64,000 nt of DNA from Candidatus Olsenella pullistercoris (GTDB lineage: Bacteria > Actinomycetota > Coriobacteriia > Coriobacteriales > Atopobiaceae). This document shows, piece by piece, positions 41,610-51,425 of this stretch (within the stretch, counting starts at the first letter, position 1; the number at the start of each line of letters is the position of its first letter). The notes beneath the pieces are model-generated. The model saw nothing but the letters and a program-made list of their open reading frames with translations, was not told the origin of the DNA and ran no database searches. The DNA is taken from positions 1 to 64,000 of the forward strand of contig DXBM01000067.1 in the NCBI GenBank assembly GCA_019116525.1. Direction: 5' to 3'. The translations under genes were made by a program, and so were the position numbers.

Positions 41610-42557
41610 CTAGCAGGCCTTGAAGGCCTCGTATCGGCTCATGAACGTCTTGAGATCGGGAGCGCCGGTGCAGCAGCCCTCGTGCTCGAGGATGAACGAC
41701 GAGAGCGTGGAGCCCATCCGGCAGCAGTCCTCGAGCGGCTGGTCGTGGAGCAGGCCGTAGAGGAACCCGGACATGTAGGCGTCCCCGCCGCCGGCCGTGT
41801 CGACGACCTCGGTGCAGGCGCACACGGGCACGCAGGCCGTCTCCACCGAGCCGTCCTCGCGCAGGTGCCAGTACTGGCTGCCGCGCTCGCCGTAGGTCGT
41901 GACGATCGTGCGCGCCTCGCCGCGCTCCATGAGGTCGGTGATCGCCCCGAGCCCAAAGTCCTTCTCGATGAGGGCGCGCTCGCTCTCGTTGGTGAAGATG
42001 ATCTGGCTCTTGAGCAGGAGCTGCTCGAGGAACGGGCGCGGGAAGGCGTCGGAGTCTGCCTTCATGCCAAAGACGACGGGCACGTTGTGCAGGCGACACT
42101 TGCGGAAGAACTCCTCGTTGTCCGGGCGCGAGGCGACCGTCACCACGCCAAAGCGGGCACCCTCGAAGAAGCGGTCGTCGAGCGGGCGGTGGTACCTCGC
42201 GTCCATCGAGCCGGGATAGAACAACGTGATGTGCTGGCCCTCGTTGTCCTCGATGAGGTAGCAGACGGAGGTCGCCTCGCCCTCGATGACCTCGGTCGCC
42301 TCGGTGGAGACGCCCGCGTCCTCGAGAAACGCCTTGAAGCCGTTGGTCTCCCAGTCCGGGCCCACGCGCAGGATCGGCATCGCGTTCGCGCCGAGCCTGC
42401 ACAGGGCGTACGCGATGTTGACGTTGCACCCGCCGTAGAACACGGTCGCGCAGGTTGCGTTGTCAACGAGCGAGGTCATGCCCACGCGCGCCGGGCTCTT
42501 GATCTTGACGATGTGGTCCATGCTCACGTAGCCGCTCGTCAGAACGTCGTAGGCCAT
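41610..42557 (-). CDS. PfkB-family sugar/nucleoside kinase
   Basis: A 315-residue ribokinase-like enzyme. The first signature is FYGGCNVNIAYALCRLG, and the second, carrying the catalytic Asp, is VVDTAGGGDAYMSGFLYG, where GGGD replaces the common GAGD. It would phosphorylate a sugar, a sugar phosphate or a nucleoside with ATP. In this operon its substrate may be the pentose-1-phosphate from the phosphorylase, as in archaeal ribose-1-phosphate kinases, or a nucleoside. Its ATG directly follows the TAG of the preceding gene. Confidence 0.92.
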   Translation of the reverse strand: MAYDVLTSGYVSMDHIVKIKSPARVGMTSLVDNATCATVFYGGCNVNIAYALCRLGANAMPILRVGPDWETNGFKAFLEDAGVSTEATEVIEGEATSVCYLIEDNEGQHITLFYPGSMDARYHRPLDDRFFEGARFGVVTVASRPDNEEFFRKCRLHNVPVVFGMKADSDAFPRPFLEQLLLKSQIIFTNESERALIEKDFGLGAITDLMERGEARTIVTTYGERGSQYWHLREDGSVETACVPVCACTEVVDTAGGGDAYMSGFLYGLLHDQPLEDCCRMGSTLSSFILEHEGCCTGAPDLKTFMSRYEAFKAC

Positions 42558-43136
42558 CTAGAGCACCCCCTCGTCGAGCTGCTCGAAGAGCTCCTCGGTC
42601 GTGACGACCTGGCCCAGGTACTTCTGGATGTCCTCCAGGTGGACCTCGTTGACGACGTCGGAGTTGGTGGCGACGCACTCCCTCACCACGATCGGGTTGT
42701 AGTTGAGGTAGAAGGCGTCGGTGACGGTCGCGCGGATGCAGCAGTTGGTCTTGGTGCCGACCACGATCAGGTTCTTGATGCCGTTCTCGCGCAGGACCAG
42801 GTCGAGGTCGGTCCCAAAGAACCCGCTGTAGCGGCGCTTGCGGATCACGTAGTCGCGCTGCGGGTCAACGGGGAGCATCGGGTCGATCTCGATGCCGTCG
42901 GTCCCCTCGATGCAGTTGGGGCGCATGGCAGCCGCCTTCTCGTCCGGCTTGCCGGCGCGGTTGCAGTGCTGCAGGAAGATGACGAGCTTGCCCTTCTCGC
43001 GGCACTTCTCGAGCACGCGGGCGATCCGGGGCAGGACCTCGCGGTTCTGCGGGTAGTAGACCAGGCCGTCCGGGCTCGTGAAGTCCTTGACCATGTCCAC
43101 GATGACGAGGGCGGTCCCGCCGTAGCCGTTATCCAT
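42558..43136 (-). CDS. Isochorismatase-like cysteine hydrolase
   Basis: A 192-residue cysteine hydrolase of the isochorismatase/nicotinamidase superfamily. The catalytic triad is visible as Asp in LVIVDMVKDF, Lys in VIRKRRYSGFFGTDL and Cys in TKTNCCIRATVTDA. RPNCIEGTDGIEI matches the conserved segment before it. The nicotinamidase metal site (D-H-H) is not seen, so an amide or carbamoyl substrate other than nicotinamide is likely, perhaps a product of the freed base. It overlaps the permease gene by eight bases and abuts the kinase gene. Confidence 0.9.
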   Translation of the reverse strand: MDNGYGGTALVIVDMVKDFTSPDGLVYYPQNREVLPRIARVLEKCREKGKLVIFLQHCNRAGKPDEKAAAMRPNCIEGTDGIEIDPMLPVDPQRDYVIRKRRYSGFFGTDLDLVLRENGIKNLIVVGTKTNCCIRATVTDAFYLNYNPIVVRECVATNSDVVNEVHLEDIQKYLGQVVTTEELFEQLDEGVL

Positions 43137-44043
43137 TGACGAACCCCCTCGTCTTGACGTTGCGGCGCTGGGCGACGGAGACGACGGCCAGGACGGCGAC
43201 CATGAGGATGTACGGGATTACGTCGAAGAGGCCGGAGGCGGGGCCTGCGTAGATGGCGAGGTTGATCGCCAGCGCGCGGGCAAAGCCGAACATGATCGCG
43301 TAGAGCGAGGAGGTCAGCGGGTCGCCGCGGCCGCAGTAGATTGCGGCGATGGCGATGAAGCCGCGGGAGGCGGTCATGTTGTTGGTGAACATGCCCATGC
43401 GCTCGGTGGAGAGGTTGACTCCAGCGAGGCCGCAGCAGACGGCGCCGATGAGGATGGCGGCGTACTTGTAGGTGTTGGCCTTGAGGCCGAGGCTGCGGGC
43501 GGCGTCCTCGTTCTCGCCGACGACGCGCACGTAGGTGCCGAAGCGGGTCTTGTACATGAGGGCCCACATGAGCGCGATGCCGATGAACGCAACGTAGGTG
43601 AGGATCGGGTGGCCCGAGAGGATGTCGCCAACGATCGGGATCTGGCCGATCACGGGGATGTTGATCTGCAGGTCAGCGACGTTGAGGCCAGGAATCGTGA
43701 TGTTGGAGGTGCTCATCAGGACCATGACGAAGCCGGCGATCGCCGGGGCGAGCATGTTGATGGCAAGGCCGATGACGATCACGTTGCCCTTGAGCGTGAC
43801 GCCCATGAACGAGAAGATCAGGCCGAGCGCAAAGCTCGCGAGCACGGCAAGGGCGCACGCTAGGATGAGGTTGCCCGTGAAGAAGCCGACGAGCGTGGAG
43901 ACGAACGCGCCGATGAGCATCATCCCCTCGAGGGCGATGTTGAGGACGTTCGCCTTGAAGGCGAACACTCCGCCAATGACGCACAGGATGATGGGAGCGC
44001 TGTGGTAGACGGTGTCGTAGAGAATGTTGCCGATGAGATCCAT
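43129..44043 (-). CDS. Nucleoside-type ABC permease (second subunit)
   Basis: A 304-residue permease of the BMP/nucleoside ABC family (NupQ/YufQ type). About nine hydrophobic segments are present. VFAFKANVLNIALEGMMLIGAF near the N-terminus is a diagnostic motif shared with the partner permease, and GENEDAARSLGLKANTYKYAA is the cytoplasmic coupling segment. It forms the membrane channel with the larger permease next to it. Three bases separate the two. Its end overlaps the hydrolase gene, which ties transport to catabolism. Confidence 0.93.
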   Translation of the reverse strand: MDLIGNILYDTVYHSAPIILCVIGGVFAFKANVLNIALEGMMLIGAFVSTLVGFFTGNLILACALAVLASFALGLIFSFMGVTLKGNVIVIGLAINMLAPAIAGFVMVLMSTSNITIPGLNVADLQINIPVIGQIPIVGDILSGHPILTYVAFIGIALMWALMYKTRFGTYVRVVGENEDAARSLGLKANTYKYAAILIGAVCCGLAGVNLSTERMGMFTNNMTASRGFIAIAAIYCGRGDPLTSSLYAIMFGFARALAINLAIYAGPASGLFDVIPYILMVAVLAVVSVAQRRNVKTRGFVNG

Positions 44044-44046
44044 GAC

Positions 44047-45135
44047 CTATGCCTCCTCTCCGGCCTTGGCCGCCTTGCGACGGGCGAGCATCTCGGAGAT
44101 CTGCTTGCGAACGCCGAGGCGCTCGTCGATGAACTTGGCCGCCAGGAAGAGCACGATGAGCGCCTGGACGACGGAGACGATCTCCTTGGGAACGGTCGAG
44201 TACATGTTGATGTTGTCGGCGCCGGTCTTGAGGGCCGCGTAGAGCACGGCGGCGATGATCACGCCGACGGGCGAGTGGCCGCCGAGCAGCGACACGAGCA
44301 TGCCGTCCCAGCCGAGGCCCGGGCTGCCCGAGAAGTCGAGCGTGTAGTGGAACTTCTCGCTCATCATCCAGCCGGCGCCGGCGAGGCCGGACAGCACGCC
44401 GGAGATGACCATGAGGATGATGATCTTGCGGTTGACGCGCATGCCGGTGGCCTCGGAGAACTCGGCGTTCTTGCCCATGGCCGTGATCTCGTAGCCGAGC
44501 TTGGAGCGCCTCATCACGACGAGCATCACGATGAAGCCGACAATCGCGATGAAGAAGAACGGGGTGATGCGCAGGCCGGCGATGCGGCCGAACATCGCGT
44601 TCTCGTGGATGACCGGCGTGCAGACGTAGCCGCTCGTGACGTCACGGAACACGCCCGTCGAGAGGAACTCGAGCACCTTTGAGAGCGCGTAGTTGAGCAT
44701 GAGCGTGACGACCATCTCGTCCACGTGGAAGTAGGCCTTGAGCAGGGCCGGGACGAGCGCGAACAGCACGCCGCACACGATGCCGATCACAAGGCAGATC
44801 GACTGCATGAGCAGGGGGTTGAGCGTCTCGGGCAGGTAGGCTCCCGCGATGCCCGCGAAGAAGGCGCCCAGAAGCATCGACCCCTCGACGCCCATGTTGT
44901 AGATGTTGGCCTTGAAGGTCACCGCGATGGCCAGGCCGGTGAGGATGAGGGGGCTTGCGTAGTGCAGGGTGGTGAAGAACCCGCGCGAGGTGAAGAGCGA
45001 CTTCTCGAGAAGGATCGCGTAGGTCTCGAAGGGGTTCTCGCCAATCGCAACGATGACGATTCCGCCGACGACGAAGGCGAGCAGCACGGGCAGAATCGAG
45101 TTGAGCAGGCGCCTCCCCAGAATGTGAAGTTTCAT
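44047..45135 (-). CDS. Nucleoside-type ABC permease (first subunit)
   Basis: A 362-residue permease (NupP/YufP type) with about ten hydrophobic segments. The shared motif is TFKANIYNMGVEGSMLLGAFF, and the coupling region is EITAMGKNAEFSEATGMRVNRK. HSPVGVIIAAVLYAALKTGA is typical of the C-terminal half. It pairs with the smaller permease that follows and with the tandem ATPase before it. GAAGGAGTAGAAGCC is upstream of the ATG. Confidence 0.93.
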   Translation of the reverse strand: MKLHILGRRLLNSILPVLLAFVVGGIVIVAIGENPFETYAILLEKSLFTSRGFFTTLHYASPLILTGLAIAVTFKANIYNMGVEGSMLLGAFFAGIAGAYLPETLNPLLMQSICLVIGIVCGVLFALVPALLKAYFHVDEMVVTLMLNYALSKVLEFLSTGVFRDVTSGYVCTPVIHENAMFGRIAGLRITPFFFIAIVGFIVMLVVMRRSKLGYEITAMGKNAEFSEATGMRVNRKIIILMVISGVLSGLAGAGWMMSEKFHYTLDFSGSPGLGWDGMLVSLLGGHSPVGVIIAAVLYAALKTGADNINMYSTVPKEIVSVVQALIVLFLAAKFIDERLGVRKQISEMLARRKAAKAGEEA

Positions 45136-45152
45136 GGCTTCTACTCCTTCAG

Positions 45153-46676
<1,524 letters not shown>

Positions 46677-46700
46677 GTCTGCCACGCCCCAAGTCGGTCG

Positions 46701-47888
46701 CTACTGGATGTTCACGTTCGGGCAGGTGGCGGGATCGAAGGTCTCGCCGATCTGGGCGTTGACGACCGTGATCTCGGTGCCGACCTTGCCGGTGAGGTCC
46801 TCGATCTCGGCCTTGATCGTCTCCCAGGTATCCGTGTCCTGGATGTACTCGGAGATGACGGAGAGGTCCGTGATGCCCGTGGCGCCGGTGGCGACGGAGT
46901 AGTTCATCTCGTTGTCGATGCTCGCCATGTCGTCAGCGGCGAGGGCCTCGCAGATGGACTGGACGGGCACGCCGGTGCTCTTGAGGACCGTGGTGAGGAC
47001 GTAGCCGGGCTGCTGGTCGTCCTTGTCGTCGTCGACCTGGATGGCGAGCTTGCCGACCTCCTTGGCCTTGGACGTGATGCCGTCGCCCACGCTGCCGGCG
47101 CAGCCGAAGACGATGTTGGCGCCCTGGTCGTAGTAGGTGCCGGCGACGGTGGCGCCAGCGGCGGAGTCGGTGAAGCCGGCGTCGTACTTGGCGTAGTAGT
47201 CATAGGTGACGCCGAGCTTCTCGGCCTCGTAGTTGATGCCCTCGATGAAGCCGTAGGACTCGACGACGATGCCGTTGGAGTTGGTGCCGCCGATGAAGCC
47301 CATGGCGCGGCCGCCCGCGTCCGGCGCGGTGAAGTTATAGCCGTCGCCGAAGAGCGTGGCGGAGTTCTCGTTCACGAGCACCGACAGGGCACCGGCGAGG
47401 AACGCGCCCTCGTTGACGTTGAAGAGCACGGAGACGACGTTCGGGAACTTGACGGAGCCGTCGTCGTTCTTGTTGGGGTTGTCGTTGAAGACGACCCACG
47501 TGGTGTCGGGGAACTGCTGGGCGAGCGGGTCGGCGCCGCCGGTGCCGTTGATGAGGGCCTCGAAGTCGTACTCCATGTTGAAGACGAGGTCGTAGCCGTC
47601 CGCGCCGAGCGTCTCAAGCGCCTGCGGGATGCCGTTGGTGGGCTCGATGACCTGGACGTTCCAGCCGTTCTCCTCGCCCACTGCCTGCGCCGCCTCGATG
47701 GCGCGCTGGTTGAAGCCGCCGTCGTTGCGGCCGGCGGAGGAGCAGACCACGGCCACGTTGCGCGCGGTGCCCTCGCCGCCGCCCTGGGCGTCCCCGCCCT
47801 CGTCGCCGCTGCAGGCGGCGAGGCCTGCCACGGCGGCAGCGCCACCGACGATCCCGAGGAAGCTGCGACGCGAGATGTCCTTGCTCAT
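46701..47888 (-). CDS. BMP-family nucleoside-binding lipoprotein
   Basis: A 395-residue basic membrane protein/PnrA-type lipoprotein. The signal reads ISRRSFLGIVGGAAAVAG and ends in lipobox LAAC, so it looks like a Tat-exported lipoprotein. The binding domain has AVVCSSAGRNDGGFNQRA, GADGYDLVFNME, FIGGTNSNGIVVESYGFIEG and the ligand region DQGANIVFGCAGSVGDG. Known members bind purine or pyrimidine nucleosides. It is the first transport gene of the operon, just after the regulator. AAGGAA precedes the ATG. Confidence 0.93.
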   Translation of the reverse strand: MSKDISRRSFLGIVGGAAAVAGLAACSGDEGGDAQGGGEGTARNVAVVCSSAGRNDGGFNQRAIEAAQAVGEENGWNVQVIEPTNGIPQALETLGADGYDLVFNMEYDFEALINGTGGADPLAQQFPDTTWVVFNDNPNKNDDGSVKFPNVVSVLFNVNEGAFLAGALSVLVNENSATLFGDGYNFTAPDAGGRAMGFIGGTNSNGIVVESYGFIEGINYEAEKLGVTYDYYAKYDAGFTDSAAGATVAGTYYDQGANIVFGCAGSVGDGITSKAKEVGKLAIQVDDDKDDQQPGYVLTTVLKSTGVPVQSICEALAADDMASIDNEMNYSVATGATGITDLSVISEYIQDTDTWETIKAEIEDLTGKVGTEITVVNAQIGETFDPATCPNVNIQ

Positions 47889-48010
47889 GGTTCCTTCCCT
47901 TCCTTTGTGCCCACTCCCCTCGGGACGGCGCCCCGAAAAGACATGAGCGTTCCCTTCGCCCCCGGCCCCTACCGGAGGCGTCTTGCACGAACCGATATGC
48001 TCAGCGGGCC

Positions 48011-48757
48011 CTAGCCCGTGACCTGATTGATGTAGAACTTGAACTTGTCGCTTCTGTACCAGCAGTTGAAGTACTCCACCGGCTGCTTTCTCCCTCTCAC
48101 CTCCCCCTGGGTCACGCACGTGAAGTGAAGGAGCGGAATCCCGGGCTTGACCTGCAGGTAGTCTGCGGTCTTGCCCTTTGCGAGGGCCGCCTCGACGGTC
48201 CTCGTGGCGTTCTGAAGGCTGGTGTGGTACTCCTTCTTGAGAATCTCGTACAGCGACTCCTGGGAGAAGTCAAAGAGGTCAATGCCAAAGAAGAGCTTGT
48301 AGGGCAGGTAGCACACCGTGTGGTTGATCGGCGTGTCGTCGGCGTAGTAGACGCGCTCGAGGCGGAACACGTTCTCCCCGCGGCTGAGCTCGAGGTGGCT
48401 CATGAGCTCCTCGGTGGCGGGGATGACGTCGGCGGAGATCACCTTGCGCCGCGGGGTCATGCCGAGGTTCTCGATGTCCTGCGTGCAGCTGACGATCGAG
48501 ATGAGGTCCTGGGGGTACTCCTCGCCCTTGACGAAGGTGCCCTTGCCCTGGACCTTGTAGAGGTGGCCGTCGCGAACGAGCTCGTCGATGGCCCGACGGA
48601 CCGTGATGCGGCTCACGCCGAAGCTCTCCACGAGCTCGCGCTCGCTCGGTATGGGCTCGTTCTCCCGGTACTCGCGGCTGTTTATCTTCTCGATGATGGC
48701 CTGCTCGAGAAGGTAGTACTTGGGCAGCCTCGCCTGCTGTGAACCAGTCATCGCCAT
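48011..48757 (-). CDS. GntR-family (HutC/UTRA) transcriptional regulator
   Basis: A 248-residue repressor. Residues 10-80 are a GntR winged helix (IPSERELVESFGVSRITVRRAIDELVRDG), followed by a UTRA ligand domain from about 95 with RLERVYYADDTPINHTVCYLP and the end LLHFTCVTQGEVRGRKQPVEYF. UTRA domains bind small effectors such as sugars, phosphosugars or amino acids. It is the first gene of the long operon and probably controls it through the TATTACC sites just upstream. GGGGAGG lies upstream of the ATG; a second ATG two codons on is possible. Confidence 0.92.
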   Translation of the reverse strand: MAMTGSQQARLPKYYLLEQAIIEKINSREYRENEPIPSERELVESFGVSRITVRRAIDELVRDGHLYKVQGKGTFVKGEEYPQDLISIVSCTQDIENLGMTPRRKVISADVIPATEELMSHLELSRGENVFRLERVYYADDTPINHTVCYLPYKLFFGIDLFDFSQESLYEILKKEYHTSLQNATRTVEAALAKGKTADYLQVKPGIPLLHFTCVTQGEVRGRKQPVEYFNCWYRSDKFKFYINQVTG

Positions 48758-48831
48758 GGCGCCCGCTCGCCTCCCCTCACAGGTCGCGGTGTCGTCCCGA
48801 CCACCCTGTCATAACGTCTTGCCCATACTCA

Positions 48832-48930
48832 GTATTACCTCTTGCCTCCCGCTCCCGCGCACGACGGTCGTGCACGGCCCGCAGGCTCGGCAATCGGTAA
48901 TACCAGTAGGTGCGTGTTGACCTATTACCT
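48832..48930 (-). promoter_or_regulatory. Candidate GntR operators: three GGTAATACC-like sites
   Basis: Three similar short palindromes lie upstream of the GntR gene: AGTATTACC (48832-48840), GGTAATACC (48897-48905) and CCTATTACC (48922-48930). All fit GGTA-N-TACC, the half-site geometry of HutC-type operators. The spacing of the outer two (about 25 bases) suits binding on one face with some bending. A loose match TTAATTACC lies at about 49146 before the suf genes. The promoter itself is not obvious. Confidence 0.5.
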
Positions 48931-49028
48931 TGAAGCCAACCGCCAGAAAAACTACATGTACCTGCACTTCGTTTGACTTGCTCCCGCGGGCGCCCACGAG
49001 CCATGGTGGCAGGGCAACGTTGCCGAAT

Positions 49029-49091
49029 CCTGACAGATCCCCCCGTCCCCTCTGTCAGGCCCTGACAGAGGGGACGGGGGGATCTGTCAGG
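49029..49091. repeat. Family A REPIN, copy 8, tail-to-tail with one-base spacer
   Basis: Arms 49029-49059 and 49061-49091 are exact reverse complements of 31 bases, separated by one C. Compared with the other copies the arms are turned round: the GATCTGTCAGG ends face outward and the GACAGAGGGG ends face inward. It lies between the divergent GntR and suf promoters in a 464-base gap (48758-49221). Confidence 0.92.
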
Positions 49092-49221
49092 CCCTGAATA
49101 CGTACCGTTTGTGACAGACCAGGTTTTTCTCGGCGTGCCCTTGCCTTTAATTACCTACTCATTACTATGAATTAGGCGAACAAGGCGCGGGCCGCGCGGC
49201 CCGCGAGGAGAAAGGCGGAAC

Positions 49222-50007
49222 ATGGCCACCCAGCTGCTCAGCGTGAGCTCCCTCTCGGCGGGCACCGACGACAAGCCCATCCTGCACGACATCGACCTCT
49301 CCGTGGGCGAGGGCGAGTGCCACGTCCTCATGGGCCCCAACGGCGCGGGCAAGTCCACGCTCGGACACGTCATCATGGGAGACCCGGCATACCGTGTCAC
49401 CTCCGGCTCCATCGGCTTCGCCGGCGAGGACGTGACCGAGCTCCCCGCGGACAAGCGCTCGCTCGCTGGCATCTTCCTCTCCTACCAGGCCCCCGTCGAG
49501 GTGCCCGGCGTGCCGCTCTACAGCTTCCTGCGCTCGATCTGCCAGATGCGCCCCGAGCTCAAGACCACCGCCCGCAAGTTCCGCGAGCGCGTGGGCGAGA
49601 TCGCGGAGTCGCTCGACCTCGACCAGAGCTTCCTCATGCGCGAGCTCAACGTCGGCTTCTCCGGCGGCGAGAAGAAGAAGATCGAGATGCTCCAGCTCCT
49701 TCTGCTCAGGCCTCGCCTCGCCATTCTCGACGAGACCGACTCCGGCCTTGACGTCGACGCCCTCGGGATCGTGTCCCGCGGCATCCAAGCCTATCGCGAC
49801 CAGGTCGGAGGGGCGCTCGTCGTGATCACGCACAACACGCGCATCCTCGAGCGCCTCGAGGTCGACCGCACGCACGTCATGGTCAAGGGCCACATGGTCG
49901 CCGAGGGCCCCGCCGACCTCATCGCCGAGATCGACGCGCGCGGGTTCGAGCGCTTCGAGCGCTGCGAGGACTGCGACGGCTGCCCCATGGTCGGTGATGC
50001 CCAGTGA
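49222..50007 (+). CDS. sufC: Fe-S cluster assembly ATPase SufC
   Basis: A 261-residue ABC-type ATPase that drives the SufBCD scaffold. Walker A is MGPNGAGKSTLGHVI, signature FSGGEKKKIEMLQL and Walker B LAILDETDSGLDVDAL; the SufC pattern VGFSGGEKKK is diagnostic. A cysteine-rich C-terminus (CEDCDGCP) is unusual for SufC but seen in some actinobacteria. Start ATG has GAGGAGAAAGG upstream. Its stop overlaps the GTG of sufB. It is the first gene of sufCBDSU. Confidence 0.95.
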   Translation: MATQLLSVSSLSAGTDDKPILHDIDLSVGEGECHVLMGPNGAGKSTLGHVIMGDPAYRVTSGSIGFAGEDVTELPADKRSLAGIFLSYQAPVEVPGVPLYSFLRSICQMRPELKTTARKFRERVGEIAESLDLDQSFLMRELNVGFSGGEKKKIEMLQLLLLRPRLAILDETDSGLDVDALGIVSRGIQAYRDQVGGALVVITHNTRILERLEVDRTHVMVKGHMVAEGPADLIAEIDARGFERFERCEDCDGCPMVGDAQ

Positions 50008-51425
50008 GCGAGGAGCGCCGCCGCACGCAGGTGGCCGACGTCGACCGCTCCCTCTACGACTTCACCAAGTCCGAGGAGGGCTACGAGCGCTACGCCGACG
50101 GCCTGACCCCGGAGATCGTCCGCGCGATCTCCGAGAAGAAGGACGAGCCCGAGTGGATGCTCGAGATGCGCCTCTCCGCGCTCGAGGAGTACCACCGTCG
50201 CCCGATGGCCCCCAACTGGGGCCCGAACATCGAGGGGCTCGACCTGGACCACATCTCCACGTACGTCTCGCCCAAGACCAAGCAGGCCAAGAGCTGGGAC
50301 GACGTGCCCGAGGACATCAAGGACACCTTCGAGCGCCTGGGCATCCCCGAGGCGGAGCGCGAGAGCCTCGCCGGCGTGGGCGCCCAGTACGACTCCGAGA
50401 TCGTCTACCACAACATGCGCGAGGACGTGGCCCGCGAGGGCGTGGTCTACACCACGATCGAGGACGCCCTGCACGACCCGAAGTGGGAGCCGGTGGTGCG
50501 CGAGTACTTCGGCACGCTCATCCCGCCGACCGACCACAAGTTCGCGGCGCTGCACTACGCCGTGTGGTCGGGAGGGTCGTTCGTCTACGTGCCCGCCGGC
50601 GTGACGCTGCCCTACCCGCTGCAGAGCTACTTCCGCCTCAACGCCGCGGGCGCGGGCCAGTTCGAGCACACGCTCATCATCGTCGAGCCCGGCGCGGACC
50701 TGCACTTCATCGAGGGCTGCTCGGCGCCCAAGTACTACGAGGCCAACCTCCACGCCGGCGCCGTCGAGCTCTTCGTGAAGGACGGCGCGCGCCTGCGCTA
50801 CTCCACGATCGAGAACTGGTCCAAGAACATGTACAACCTCAACACCAAGCGGGCCACCGTCGGCGCGGACGCCAAGATGGAGTGGGTCTCCGGCAGCTTC
50901 GGCAGCCACGTGAGCTACCTCTACCCCACCACCATCCTCGCCGGCGACCGTGGCAGCTGCGAGTTCACCGGCATCACGTTCGCCGGCGCCACGCAGGACC
51001 TCGACACCGGCTGCAAGGTGATCATGAACGGCGCCGACACGACGGCGTCCGTCTCCACCAAGTCGATCTCCAAGGACGGCGGCGTGAACACGTTCCGCTC
51101 CTCGGTGGTCATCGGCCGGCGGGCCGACCGCGCGCGCTGCTCGGTGAGCTGCCAGTCGCTCATGCTCGACGACATCTCGCGCTCGGACACCATCCCCGCG
51201 ATGGACGTGCGCAACGCGAGCGCCCAGGTGGGCCATGAGGCCACAATCGGGCGCATCTCCGACGACACGGTCCTCTACCTCATGAGCCGTGGTTGCTCGG
51301 AGGCCGAGGCCCGCACCCTCGTGGTCAACGGCTTTGCCAACCCCGTCTCCAAGGAGCTCCCGCTCGAGTACGCCGTGGAGATGAACAACCTCATCAAGCT
51401 CGAGATGGAAGGGGCGATCGGATGA
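50004..51425 (+). CDS. sufB: Fe-S cluster assembly scaffold SufB
   Basis: A 473-residue scaffold component of SufBCD on which the cluster is built. Typical segments are AVWSGGSFVYVPAGV, HFIEGCSAPKYYEANLHAG, RYSTIENWSKNMYNLNTKRA and ISRSDTIPAMDV, ending with the conserved MSRGCSEAEARTLVVNGF helix pair. Start is GTG at 50004, overlapping the sufC stop in GTGA. It overlaps sufD by four bases (ATGA). Length is normal. Confidence 0.96.
   Translation: MSEERRRTQVADVDRSLYDFTKSEEGYERYADGLTPEIVRAISEKKDEPEWMLEMRLSALEEYHRRPMAPNWGPNIEGLDLDHISTYVSPKTKQAKSWDDVPEDIKDTFERLGIPEAERESLAGVGAQYDSEIVYHNMREDVAREGVVYTTIEDALHDPKWEPVVREYFGTLIPPTDHKFAALHYAVWSGGSFVYVPAGVTLPYPLQSYFRLNAAGAGQFEHTLIIVEPGADLHFIEGCSAPKYYEANLHAGAVELFVKDGARLRYSTIENWSKNMYNLNTKRATVGADAKMEWVSGSFGSHVSYLYPTTILAGDRGSCEFTGITFAGATQDLDTGCKVIMNGADTTASVSTKSISKDGGVNTFRSSVVIGRRADRARCSVSCQSLMLDDISRSDTIPAMDVRNASAQVGHEATIGRISDDTVLYLMSRGCSEAEARTLVVNGFANPVSKELPLEYAVEMNNLIKLEMEGAIG

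Noticed and set aside
42558..43136. Assignment as nicotinamidase
   Set aside because: The Asp-His-His metal site of PncA is not visible; only the general superfamily triad is.
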